DNA of 64,000 nt from Chloranthus sessilifolius (taxonomy: Eukaryota > Streptophyta > Magnoliopsida > Chloranthales > Chloranthaceae). The stretch covers positions 63,645,597 through 63,709,596 of the forward strand of contig CM037590.1 in assembly GCA_021018995.1 (NCBI GenBank), written 5' to 3'. The notes beneath the pieces were generated by a model. The model ran no database searches. It was given only the letters and a program-made list of their open reading frames with translations, and was not told the DNA's origin. Made by a program: the position numbers and the translations under genes. How positions within the stretch are numbered: the first letter of the stretch is position 1; every line of letters starts with the position of its first letter. Below are positions 24,375 through 36,210 of this stretch, piece after piece.

Positions 24375-25905
24375 ATGGACCCACCTTATGACCTCGCTCT
24401 CTCAGGTATTTTTGGGACCTTTACACTTCCCTCTTTAGGGGTAGGACCCAGTTTTCTCAAGCAATGGCTCAGTAGTCTAAACGAAATCGAGCTCACGGGT
24501 TTAGATCAATTTGAGTTTCCCCTCTTTCCTAGATGTTCGTTCGTTTTGGGACTTCATCCATGCGGCGGTTTCTCATTGGGATGCGAAAGCCCATGTCTTC
24601 CATTTTGGGTCCTGTGAGCTGACTCCAACGCTTGAAGAGATGGCTATTCTATCGGGTTTGAGACTTCATCTCGGCCTCGCCAAGGTGGTGCTGAAGCCAG
24701 GCTATGCTAAGATCGTCCACACATTTTTAGGCTTGAAGAAAAATGAATATGAGAAAAGCCTTACCGGTGGGCCTACCAGGTGTTCGGTGAAATTTCTGAG
24801 AGAAATTTTTAGCGATGAAAGTTTACGGAAATTATCAACCAGAAATATTTATAAAGTGAACACTTTTTCTCTTGGTCTTCTCTCGAAGGTCCTTTTCTAC
24901 ATGGGGAGAGAAAGCTTTTCTGTCGCCCTTTATGACATACTGGTGGAGCTTGAAAAGGGTCGTTCCATTGTTCATTTTGTTTTGGCTGAGCTCTATCGAA
25001 GACCCGATGCCTCTGCCTCGAGAAAGGTGGAGAACTTCTGGGGATGCCCAGTTCATCTTCAGATATGGCTTAGTGAGCACCTTGCCATTTTTGGATTCGT
25101 ACCTCGCTTTTATGTGGTTCGAGAAGAGGTTGTCAGATGCTTTTTGGGCCGATGCTCCAGGCTGCCTCAAGGGAAGACACGCGAGATGCGCCTATGGCTG
25201 ACCGAGGCTAAATTTGTATGGAGGCTTCCTTGGCTTGATGGGACCTTCCCAATAGTGTGATCTACGGATCATGAGGGCATCACACTTCTAGATTTGGCTG
25301 GCAGTACCCATTACTTTCCCTCGCGGGTGTTGCGCCAATTTGGCTACACCCAGCATGTGCCTAGTGTGGCAAGACCTCCCTTATGAGGATTGATTTTTAC
25401 TCGGGGGTCTTCAAGGGAATTGGAGAAGATAGCTGCTCTTTGGGAAACACATTAATCAATGCATGTGTGACTTGGAGCAAGGAGACTTTCTCTTGATTTC
25501 TTCGAAGTACGAGGCATGGATATATTATGTGATGTCCTCTACGCGACGTCTTGTCCTGGCAGAGAGCAGTGGCTCGGAGGGACCCTTGCTGAAAAGGGAA
25601 GCAACAGTTCTAACCCGGATAGAGCTACTTATAGATGAGAAGCGGGTACTCCAGGAGGGCCTAGAGAGAGAGTAGGCGAGAGTCGATGCGTCAGATTGTC
25701 AAGCCCTTCATCTGGAAGGGGTCTTGAAAGAGGTTCTCGGCTCTACTGATGCTTTCCGGAACCGTTATAAGGGCCTTCATGGTCGGTGGGTGACTAATCA
25801 AAACACTCGTGAGAATTCCTTGCTTGAGAAGTTCCGCGACTTGGAGCGCAAGCGGGCCGATGACCTGGTCGTGAACATACTTTTTTACACATATCAAATT
25901 CCACA
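24375..25905 (+). CDS. Antisense accessory ORF of element B (DUF7745/plant-mobile-domain-like, decayed)
   Basis: This lies on the strand opposite to B's gag-pol, between integrase and the missing 3' LTR, where Tat-lineage elements are known to carry antisense ORFs. The N-terminal part has FWDFIHAAVSHWDAKAHVF followed by ELTPTLEEMAILSGL, the hallmark 'TPTLEE' region of DUF7745 and plant-mobile-domain proteins. Near 24930-25080, ELYRRPDASASRKVENFWG and CPVHLQIWLSEHL fit the helical second half of that domain. From about 25540 the product becomes a charged coiled coil. The function of these ORFs is unknown. The fossil frame has a few breaks. The domain identity is from memory. Confidence 0.65.
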
Positions 25906-27252
25906 GGGAAGGGTTATAAAAATCCCTGATAGATTTTTTTTTTTATGTTTTTGTTTCTTTTTTCAAAATGTAAAAGAAAAAAGCAGGGTGCCACAATTAT
26001 TATCTTTTTGGTGATGTAGTCTCAGTAAAAAATGAAACGAAATGAAAAAGGTTTGTATACACATTTTCTTTTTCATGTATTTTTGTTTGATGTCGTGAGT
26101 GTGAGAGGCAGTAATAGGTCCCATTTCGAGAATAGTCGAACCCATTCACGTAGTTGGGTTCGAGTGAGTTGCAAATTTTTGCGAAGGTGGGAAAGTCCAT
26201 CCCTTTGGATTGAATTACCCTTTTATCCTTACATTGGGTCATGCATTTGATGGAGCGGTCTAAAGATCTACCTGATTAGAACTCGCTTTGAGCTAACATG
26301 AACGACCCAAAATAGATAACCCAATAGTGCAATTGAAGGAGTAAAATGATGTTTATGTTTTCTTTCTTTTTCTTCTTTTTTTCGTTTAACATTTTTACTC
26401 ACAACGCCCAAGGTGGGTTTTCACTATGCCCGTTATCACCTTATTTTTTACCCGCAGCACCCTTTCGGGTTTTGACAACGTCCATGGGGATTTTGCTTTT
26501 TTCTCCCAAGCACCTTTTCAAGTTATCGCATCGTCCACAAAAGTTCGCTCTTTTTACGAGTGGCACCCTTGCGGGTTTTCACCACGTCCTTTTGCTTTGA
26601 GCTCGTAAAATTCTTTTTCTTTCTTTTCTTTTTATCTTTTTTTTTTCTCAAAGACCAAAAGATAAGGATGCCAATTCCGTCATACCCGGCTGGACAAAGT
26701 TTCCTTTGTTGTCTCTCAACTTGGCTTTGCGTTAACTCAACGGATACCATGACTGCTTGTAGACCTTAAAGGGGAATTTCTTCAAGGTGAATTGTGGCCA
26801 TGGGTTAGAAGGGGATAGATTAGGAATTTTGAAGGTATGAGAAGGGTCCTTTTGATTGGGTTCCCGTCGTTTGTAATACACCTCTTTCTAGGGAATTTTT
26901 GCTATACATGCCCCTTGATTTTTCTATCTCTTTTTTCTTTTCTATTTTTTCCTTCTTTTTGCTTTCTTTTGAGTCATCCTCTTTTTTGGGATTTTACTTT
27001 TCTGATTTTTTTAGACTTTGGCTTGGTGATAACTTTTTCTTCTTTCTATTTTTTTTTTTTTGGGTATTTACATTTTCTTTTCTTTTTCTCTCTTTTTGGA
27101 AGGGATTTATGAAAAAAAGGCTATTGGCTCAACGGGTGTGAGCATTCAGGGATATTTTTAGTTATTTGACTTTTGAAATGATGGCCTCTTTTAAGGGGCC
27201 CTTAAGCGGCCACATATCTATTTTTATCAGTACTTACCTTATTGTAGGAGAC
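25906..27252. other. Non-coding stretch between accessory ORF and integrase of B
   Basis: The convergent 3' ends of the plus-strand accessory ORF and the minus-strand pol face each other here. The sequence is T/C-rich on the plus strand. Between about 26400 and 26610 it contains three loosely similar units with 'caccct.t.cgggtttt.ac..cgtcc'. No ORF is supported. Confidence 0.45.
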
Positions 27253-28310
27253 TTAGGAGTAGAATGGTCGTACATATCCAACGTTGATTGGCTGAGGAAA
27301 GTGTCCTCCATCTATTGTGGCGAGACGAAGTGTGTATCCATGGAGTACTTCCTTGGTGACATAGGGCCCTTCCCAATTAGGCTTTAATTTCCCTCTTGGA
27401 TCTGAGTGAAGAGAGGGGGGGATTTTCTTGTGTACCGTGTCACCAACTTTAATGCTCAGACGCAAACGCGTCAGTTGTAAGCGTGTGTGATTCTTCCCTG
27501 ATAGACCTGGGTCTGACACAAAGTTGGAGCCTCTTCTCATCGATCAGGGTCAACTGTTCGAAGTGAGACTTTTCTCTTTCAGCTTCTGGTAGACCTGACT
27601 CAATGAGGATATGGAGTGAGGGTACTTCGACTTCAACTAGCAGTACTGCTTCGATTCCATACACAAGGGAGAACGGTGTCGCCCCTGTAGCGGCATAGAT
27701 TGACGTTCGGTAAGCCCATAATGTGAAGGGTAACATTTCACTCCAGTCCCAATATGTGATGACCATCTTCTTAAGGATGTAGACAATTGTTTTGTTAGCA
27801 TCCTCGAAGGCCTCATTAGTTTGTGGCGGATAGGGTGACGAGCGATGATGTTTGATTTTGTACTGCTCACAGAAGGATCTGATGCGCTTGTTCATAAAGT
27901 TGGTATCGTTGTCTATGGTAATGTCCTTGGGTATGCCGAATTGACAAACGATGTTATTTTTTATGAACTTCTCGACATGATTGGCTGTGATGTTTGCGTA
28001 GGATGCTGCCTCTACCCATTTTATGAAATACTCAATGACGACGAGGATGAACTGATACCCATTGGATGCTTTTAGGTTTACCTTTCCAACGACATCGAGG
28101 CCCCATGTGGCAAATTGCCATGGAGTGGTCATATTGTGTAGATTAATAGCATGAGCATGTATCAGATTGGAGTGTTCTTGCCATTTGTAGCACATTTGGG
28201 CGTGCTTGCAATAGTCGGTTTCCATGGTAGTCCATAAATACCCTTGTCGTATGATCTTTTTAGCTAGCATGTGTCCATTGGTGTGGGCCCCGCATACACC
28301 TTCGTAGATT
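27253..28310 (-). CDS. Integrase of element B (decayed)
   Basis: The order is an N-terminal zinc-binding remnant (YLWTTMETDYCKHAQMC), a core with WGLDVVGKVN, then DITIDNDTNFMNKRI and QTNEAFEDANKTI in DDE order. A Tat-type C-terminus follows, with RGKLKPNWEGPYVTKEVL. The family uses it to insert cDNA into the genome. It is the last gag-pol domain and its end converges with the accessory ORF. A few breaks are present. Confidence 0.85.
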
Positions 28311-28984
28311 TATTTTATAACATTTACTACCTCGCTCTCAGTTAGGCATCTAAGCAGGATATTATTATATGATCGCTTGAAGAGGCACTCGCCACAGATG
28401 ATGTAATTTTCTGCCAAATGTTGGATGGTTCGCTTGTCTGTTTTGGACGTGCCTTCAGGGAATGCATGTGTTTTGAGGAAGTTCTTGATATATGAGAACC
28501 ATGGAGGCTCATCATCTAGCCTTATTGATCCTTCGATCTGGAGGTAGAAGGTGAACTCGTTTCTCTGTCCTATCATGATTGGTTTCATCTCGGCGCCATA
28601 AGGGATTTCGACCATTGATGCCAAAGTCGTCGGTGCATCGGCAAACCAATTTCTCGCTCGCGAGACATAGGAGAAAGTAACATCATTGAAGCATGCTATC
28701 AGATCTTCAAGGTGCTCATGGTATGAGATTAGCTTTTCATCCTTCATCTTTCAGTCTCCGTTGGTTTGGCATATGATCAGATGTGAGTCGCCAAACACCC
28801 GAAGATGAGTTACGTTCAGGTCGAGAGATGCTTGTAGGCTAGCTATGCAGGCTTCATACTCCGCCATGTTGTTGGTGCATGGGGAATTGAGTTTGATGGA
28901 GACTGGTATGTGGGATCCTTTTGGTGAGATTAGAACGGCACCAACTCCTTGACCTTCAGCATTCGATGCCCCATCAAAGTGCAT
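28310..28984 (-). CDS. RNase H domain of element B (decayed)
   Basis: The start has MHFDGASNAEGQGVGAVLIS and NNMAEYEACIASLQASLDL, followed by VFGDSHLIICQ. These are the Asp, Glu and Asp motif regions of the RNase H copy typical of the Tat lineage. The tail carries SYVSRARNWFADAPTTLAS, the usual end of the domain before integrase. The fossil is broken. Confidence 0.8.
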
Positions 28985-29599
28985 TACCCATGAATCCTCT
29001 ACCTCTTATGTGTCATCCTCTGTCATGAATAAGATGACTTCATCAGGGAACTCAGTTCTCAGAGACTCGTAATCAAGTAAGGGATTCTCAGCAAGATGAT
29101 CGGCAAGTGCTTACCCCTTGATCGACTTTTGTGTGACATACGTGATGTCAAATTCTAATAAGAGGAGCAGCCAACATGTAGTTCAGCCAGTGAGAATCAA
29201 TTTTTCAAACAAGTACTTCAACATATCCATATGTGCCAAGAGGAGAACTACTTAAGATAGCAAGCAATGAAGAAGCCTATGTGTAGCCCAAACAAGAGTC
29301 AGGCATGCTTTCTCCAGATGAGAATAACGTGTCTCGTAATTTATGAACTTCTTACTTAGATAATAAATTGCATGTTCTTTTCTCCCAATTTCATCGTGTT
29401 GTTCCAAAACACACCCCATCGAGAATTACATCATGGAGAGGTACATTAGGAGTGACCTCCCAAGGACTGGTGGTACCAAGATTAGAGGGTGGAGAAGATA
29501 ACCTTTGATTTTATTGAGTGTGGCTTAGCAATCATCGTTCCATTCAATGGGTGAGTCTTTCCTTAACATCTTAAAAATCAACGTATATATAAGAGTTAA

Positions 29600-30306
29600 C
29601 TATGCAATGCGCCGACTGATGTACTGTATTCTACCCAAGAAACCTCTAACCTCTCTTTTAGTAGACGGTGGAGGCATTTCCACAATTACTTTCACTTTCA
29701 CAGGGTCAACCTCAATGCCTCTCCTACTGACGATGAAACCAAATAGCTTCCTGACATAGCGTCGAATACACATTTTTGAGGATTTAGACATAGCCTGTAC
29801 TTTCTTAGTCTTTCGAATAGCTTCTGGAGGTTCACCGGATGATCGTTTCTTTCTTGTGACTTGGCGATCATGTCGTCGACGCACACTTCAATTTCTCTGT
29901 GCATCATGTCATGAAAACGTGCGTTCACTGCTCTCTGATATGTTGCCCCAGCATTCTTTAACCCGAACGACATGACTTGGTAGTAGAAAGTGCCTCACGA
30001 AGTGATGAATGTCATCTTTTCTCGGTATACCTCTGCCATTTTGATCTAGTTGTAATCGGAGAAGTCATCCATGAACGAGAGCATTCCATGTCTGGCAGTA
30101 TTATCGACTAAGATATCGATGTGTGGCAAAGGGAAGTCGTCTTTCAGGCTCGCTTTGTTGAGATTTCTGAAGTCAATGCACATGTGAACCTTTCCATCTT
30201 TCTTTGGTACTGGTATGATGTTGGCTAGCCACTGCGGGTATTTGGAGACCATGAGAAAACCTGCATTGTACTGCTTCATGACTTCATTGTCACTTTCAAC
30301 ATCCAC
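29600..30306 (-). CDS. pol: Reverse transcriptase of element B (decayed)
   Basis: The segments show PQWLANIIPVPKKDGKVHMC, IDFRNLNKASLKDDFPLPH, MSFGLKNAGATYQRAVN and EVCVDDMIAKSQ, the conserved blocks of a Ty3/gypsy reverse transcriptase in order. The segment near 29884-29600 (SRRGIEVDPVKVKVIVEMP) leads into the connection domain. Positions 28985-29600 hold further decayed pol without a clean frame. Several breaks are present. Confidence 0.85.
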
Positions 30307-30312
30307 TCTGGC

Positions 30313-31788
30313 CTAAGACGCCTCAACTTTTGCTTGATCGACATACAGCGACAACTCATGCTCGACCAAATCGGTATCCAAATCAGGCATATCCTCGTAT
30401 GACCATGCAAAGATGTCTTGGTGTGACCAAAGGAAGTCAATCATGCTTTTTCTTTCCTCGGGAGATAGCAGCATTCCAATCTTGGTGATTTTAGGGTCCT
30501 CCTCAGAACCCAAATTGATGTCCTCAGTCCCTTCAATGATTGGAGTAGGGTCATTCTCAAAATCGACGTACTGTTCAAGGAGCTCATTGGGAAGCTCCTC
30601 AATTGGGACCTCCTCATCCAAATATGTGACTCCTACCACTCCTTGTATTTCTACAAGAAAGAGGTTGGTTTCACGTTGGACGAGTTTTTCTTTCAAGGCA
30701 TCATTTTCTCTTTTCTCAGAATTTTAAAAGATAATATTTTTATTATTATTTTGGTTTTTTTTACAGTTTTTCTTTTCTTCGGAGGTGGGCCCATGGCAAG
30801 GCGGGTGGTTTCTATACATGTGTGGGATCGCTTGCCAAGGGCTATCCTCACTTTTTATTGGTTGGTTATTTTTGGAAAGCTAATGCCTAATTTCAGGCCA
30901 CCAAATGCTTCTAGGGTTATGGGCGTTGATGCCCAATTCATTACCTGGGGTGCAACCCCTTTACCTTGTTCTGTGGAGGAGGGGGAATGAAATGGCTCTC
31001 CAGGGTCAACCTCCATCATGTTTACCATGGGTTCCTCTTGAACCTGGTCCTCGAATGTTAACACTGGCTTGGGTGGGTTAAGACAGGTGGTTGTGCTGGT
31101 TGGGATACCTCTTCCTCAAAAAGTGATAATAAGGCAAGGTCTGTTGCAATTTTCAGGGGAATGATTTGGGGGTTGGTTTTGTGGATAGTGGCTATTTTGT
31201 GCAGGGTCAGCTGAGCTACCCCATTCTGGTCGATCTTGATACCCCTGCACTCATGAAGGTGCTCTTGATGTGCGGCCGCGGGCATGGTTCATCTTCCAAG
31301 TCTATCCCTGGGCTTTGGCAATGACGGTTGCGTGGGCCTTTTCCTTGGCCTCTTGGACCTCTTCAATAGGCTTGTATCCTAACCCAAATTTGATATTTGA
31401 CTACCCTTTGCTCTGACTGGGTCTCTTCTGCCTTATAGGTGAGGGTCCAATCCTTTACCTCTCTAGTAACCTCATTTCTTGAGCATTGCTACCACTACAA
31501 TCATTCCTCCTCCAGTTTTGGGGTGACCTTTTCGAGGGTCTCTGGCGCCACCGCTGACACGTCGTATTAGAAACTGTGGAGGTCCATGTCTACGACTGTG
31601 TGCGACATATCCAACACTTTAAGGTTCTCTATGCTGTGTGCAACTCTTTCTCCTTCTTCTGAGATGAACTTGAGTTTCTGGTGTAGGGTTGAGGGTATTG
31701 CCCCAATTTCATGCAGCCAAGGGCACCCCAACAGTAGATTGAAAATGAATTTAATATCCATAACTTGAAAGGGGATAGAGAAGGTCAT
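30313..31788 (-). CDS. Protease region and linker of element B polyprotein (decayed)
   Basis: The segment at 31788-31567 reads QVMDIKFIFNLLLGCPWLHE and GAIPSTLHQKLKF, the pattern after the active site in Tat-type proteases (LLGRPWLH, STLHQ). The linker (30696-30313) is acidic and leads to LLSPEERKSMIDFLWSHQDI and FAWSYEDMPDLD, the usual N-terminal flank of the reverse transcriptase. The fossil is broken. Confidence 0.75.
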
Positions 31789-33324
31789 TGGCCGAATTGT
31801 GAGTTCAAGATCAACTTCTCCTATTACCTCTTTTCTCGTGTTATCAAACCCTCGGACTCATGTCTTGGCTGGTTGAAACATGGATGGATTGACCCGTATT
31901 TTGGTCACGGTTATTAAAGAACATACATTTAATGTCGATTCGTTGTCTATCAATACCAACAGTATGACCAAATTCCCATTTTTCGCTGTAATATTGAGGG
32001 ATCTAGAATGGTTCCCCCTTCAATCGAAAGGTCGACGTCTGAGAATGAAATGACGTTAGGAGCCAACACTTGTCCAATCATTTGTCCCACCTCATCTGGG
32101 GAGACTTTATTGGAGACATGAGTGTCTTTCAGAGCCATCATTAGAGCTTTGAAGTGTGGCGGAGACGTCATTAGTAAGTCTTAGATGGTGATGTGAGCTG
32201 GAGTTCTTCTCAACTGTGTCTCCAGTGCATATTCTCGGCTCATTCTTTCCATGGGATGCATTGTTGTTGGTTCTCTCCTTTCCTCGGGTTGGGCCGGTAC
32301 TAGTACCTCGGGCTGCTTGGAAATTCTTCATGACGTGATAGACTCAACTGCCCCTTCGTTGCAGCTGTTAGCATTAATATTTGTTTGATTGTAGTTGAGC
32401 GGGACCTGGTGAGGATCATAGGTAGGTCTGGGGATCTAGAACGAGGTGGATGCGAGTATCGAAGATGACTAGGTTGGTGGTGTGGAAACACTGGGCCAAA
32501 TGTGGTGGATTGGTGCTGGAGGTGGATAAATTGGTGGGGGTGTTGTAAAACTAGGCCAACTGGGATTGATTGGTGATGATAGATTGGATGACATGTAGTG
32601 GTTTGGGGTTGGTGCTGGAAATGGTTTGTATATTGGGGGTGAGGTGAAGCTGGGCCAAATATGGTTGATGGGGGCTGGTGTCAAAAAATATAGTCTCAAA
32701 TCTAAAGGTGCTGCTTGGGCGGTAGGGTTGGGGAAGTAGTTGGCTAAGTTCAAAGGCTCGATTACTCCTATGATTTCACTCTCCTGATTCCACCGCCTTG
32801 GTGTGATGAAGCTTTCTCTTGTGCTGATGTATTTAAGGGGTCAAACTCTTCCTCCACCATGTTGATGGTGGGCCTCGGGCTCATTCCTCCTTACGGGTGT
32901 GGTGGCAACGGTGCTTGAAGGATATTTGTGTGCGGATTTGCTTGGGGAGGTGTTGGAGGGATGATTTTCCCTGCTTCGATTATGTCTTGTATCGCGTGCT
33001 TTAAAGGAAAGCAGTGTTCAGTTGGATGCCCTAGACCCTGATGGAAGTTGCAGTGTGTGCTCGGATCGTAGTTCTTTGGGAGTGGATTCGGTGGTGGTCA
33101 AGGTTAGACTGGTGTGACCAAACCTTTCTCGATCAACAATGGAAAAAGTACATTCAAGGATTGCCCCAAGGGTGTGAACACTCAACTAAAATGGGCTTCC
33201 TTATTTGGGAGTCATCTGTGCCCCTGGACCATTGTTGGGTCTCTGTGCCGGTTTTGCCTAAGACGGGGCTTGCTGTACTACCCCAAATTGAAATGGTGTT
33301 ATGCTGGTGGTGGGCTGTGAGGTC
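31789..33324 (-). CDS. gag: C-terminal gag of element B with zinc knuckle (decayed)
   Basis: Near 33050-33010 the minus strand encodes CNFHQGLGHPTEHCFPLKH, the Tat-lineage C-x-x-H-type knuckle region. A long Pro-rich stretch with repeated PPAPIHHIWPS words follows (32753-32469). The right edge is the target duplication of insertion D. The rest of gag lies beyond D at 40155-42094. The frame is broken in several places. Confidence 0.75.
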
Positions 33325-34689
33325 ATTATTGTCACCCCCCCCCCCCAACACCCCTTTCCCAGGCCTCGCGGTCCTTTGGAAGAGCCGAGAGGTGATGCGG
33401 GCGTGCGACGACACTCATTCGTATTCAGGCATTTCAAAATCTTAAGTCGTTTCCCTTTTTATGTAAATTGCCACAATTTTTTTTCTAAATTATCACGAGA
33501 AATACTTTAATTGCGAAAATGATCAATTTTGTTTATGAAAGTAGTTTTGCGGAAACATCAGTCAAACACTATCGGTTTAACCTCCCATTTTTGTTATCCT
33601 AATCGGGCATGTTCGAGTTTACAACTTGATCGTAACAAGTTTCAACGAGTAAGGAATATAATTTATAGGACTTTTTTCACGAAAGTAAAACTTTAAAAGA
33701 GTCGGTGTTCATACAAGCCCAATTACAAAATCATAACAACTGTTTCAAAAGTAATGGACTTAAACAGAAACCATACAAAACCAAAATAAAGGAAAGATCC
33801 TACCCAAAGTCGAGTGCAAGTGCTGGTAGCTCTATAGACAAAATGAGCTTTAAAACTTTCAGCTCGATTGTCGCTCCTAGATCCTCCCTTGTCTAGCTCC
33901 TCTAACCCTGACTAGGTGGTTGCTGGACTGGCCTCTGAAATTTTTGGGTCATGAAATGACCGTAACTGTTGAAGCTCAATAAAGTCTCGATTAGCATTGT
34001 AATAGATTTCTAGTACAAGTGGTATAAAACATTCCATTAGGTGCAAGTGCAAGTCGGGTTTCTAGTAGTTGTGATAGTATAACTAAATATAGCTAAGAAA
34101 GATCAAACTAATATTTAACTGAAATTCTAGGCGCAGCTACCATAAGCATACTCTAATCAACATGAAGTAATCATTCATTAAAGAATAGAAATTTACAACT
34201 AACCAGGAAATAATGAGATTAATTCTAAAGTATAGAGATATTAACTTGCAAATTACTGCTACATTATTATTCAGAAAGACTTACAACTATAACATTAACA
34301 AGTGAAATTTTTACATTTTTCTTAAAAGTTTCGGAGATGATTAAGTATAAATTTTAGTTATTGTGATTATGTGTGGATTATTCTTATTGCAATTATCCTT
34401 TGATTATTAGTATCTTTTAATTAATCAGTGTCAATATCAGAGCATCAACTATGATCCAAGATTTAAGATTCAAAATGTCAATGTTTGCGTGAACAAAGGC
34501 CGACACTCTCTGTCATTTTGCCAATCAAGGCAAGGATCAATGATCCTATTGGTCTAACGAAACCCAATCCTCAACTGATATTTCAAAGTCTTTTTCAAGT
34601 ACAAGGTGCTCATATGAGTCTGTTCGTGAGAACAATGATCAACTATGTGAGGCTTTCAAGTTTAAAATAGTATCTCTTTTCACTTTCAA

Positions 34690-35740
34690 GTTTTTAGGAT
34701 TCGTTGTCAAGTATTTAATGTTCAAGCTTCGTTAAATTCATAATTTCAATATTCAAGTTCAAGTATACTTCTTTTTAGAAAATCAAAATCAAATTCCCAT
34801 TCCGGGTTCAAGGTTCAAGTATTCAAGTTTCTGTTTCGGGTTCAAGATTCAAGTATTCAAGTACCTATTTCGGGTTCAGCATTCAAGTATTCAAGTTCCG
34901 TTTCAGGTTCAAGATTCAAGTATTTAAGTACCCATTTTGGGTTCAAGATTCAAGTATTCAAGTGCCCATTAGGGTTTAAGATTCAAGTAAGCATTTCAAA
35001 TATTCAAGTTTGAGTTCAAATTCAAGTGTGTCTTTATATTAAATTTCAAGTTCTAGTCTCAAGTACAAGTTCAAGATCAAGTTCTAGTCCAGTTCAAGTA
35101 TGGTTTCATGTTCAAGTTCTAATTCAAGCATGTATTCCAGTTAAGTTCAAGTTCTAGTTTGAACATACATTTCAAGCACAAGTCCTAGTTCAATCATGAA
35201 TTCTAGTACAAAAATTCTAATTCAAGCATACATTCAAGTTCAAGTTCGTTCAGAAGCTCAAGTTCTAGCATGAGTTCAAGTCAAGCAATCACAAGTTTTG
35301 GTTCAAACATACATTCCCCTTCAAGCACAATTTTAAATCAAGTTCAAGTTTTAATTCAAATACTAGTTCAAATTCAAGTTTAATGTTATCGAAATACAAG
35401 TTTTGATTCAAATTCAATTTCTAATTCTAAAGATGTCAAGTTCAAGCATGCCACTATCCTAACTACTTTTCTTTTCAAGCATTTCACTTTATTTCAAGTA
35501 CAAGCATGTTACTACTCTAGCAAATTTTCACTTTACTTCAAGTACGAGCATGTCACTATTTTAGCTATTACTCACTTTATTTCCAATACAAGCATGCCTC
35601 TACTCTAGCTATTTCACAATATATTTCCAATACAAGCATGTCTCTATTCTAGCTATTACTCAATTTATATCCAGTACAAGCATGTCACTACTCTAGCAAA
35701 CTTCCCCTTTACTTCAAGTACGAGCATGTCACTACCGAGT
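34690..35740. repeat. Degenerate ttcaagt short-period repeat inside D
   Basis: Words of the type ttcaag, caagttc and attcaagtattcaag recur every 6-20 bp for about 1 kb. From about 35450 to 35730 they grade into a longer unit of about 60 bp with 'caagcatgtcactactctagc'-like words. It is non-coding and looks like a decayed simple-repeat expansion. Confidence 0.7.
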
Positions 35741-35989
35741 TTCAAATTCTATGACTTGATTCCAAGGGACGATCTCGTTGGCTTACACTTATGTCAAGTG
35801 TTGCCTTAGTTTAAAGTTCACTGGAGGACATATGTTTATCATTCTTGATAAAATAAAACTTGGTTGTCTCTAACAATAATTGAGGCATCGAGGTGCCTAT
35901 ATCTACAAATCCTAGTTATTTGAGTCGAGTCAACTAACTAGTTATTCGAGTCCTTTATCTTATTACTTCAAGTATGGGTCGTGGATCAA

Positions 35990-36210
35990 CAAGGGTCATG
36001 GGTCTAGGAAGGTCCAATGGTTTTATGGGTCTAAAGAGTCCAATGAATTATGGGTTCAAATGGGTCTAATGGGTTATAGGTCCAACAGGTCCAAGAGGTT
36101 ATGGGTCCCATGGACTATAAGTCCAAAGGGTCCAACGGGTTTAATAGGTTATGGGTCCAGTGGATTATAGGTCCAATGGATTCAATGGATTATAGGTCCA
36201 AAGGCCATTT
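35990..36210. repeat. Ggtccaatgg minisatellite inside D
   Basis: About a dozen imperfect copies of a 15-20 bp unit built on gggtccaatgg and ttatgggtc run in one direction. No coding sense is apparent. Confidence 0.65.

Noticed and set aside
23603-24375. Search for element B's 3' LTR
   Set aside because: No match to 43486-44921 apart from the palindromes, which also occur in the leader and so do not mark an LTR.
26837-27141. Phe/Leu-rich plus-strand open frames resembling membrane proteins
   Set aside because: They are translations of a T/C-rich low-complexity tract.
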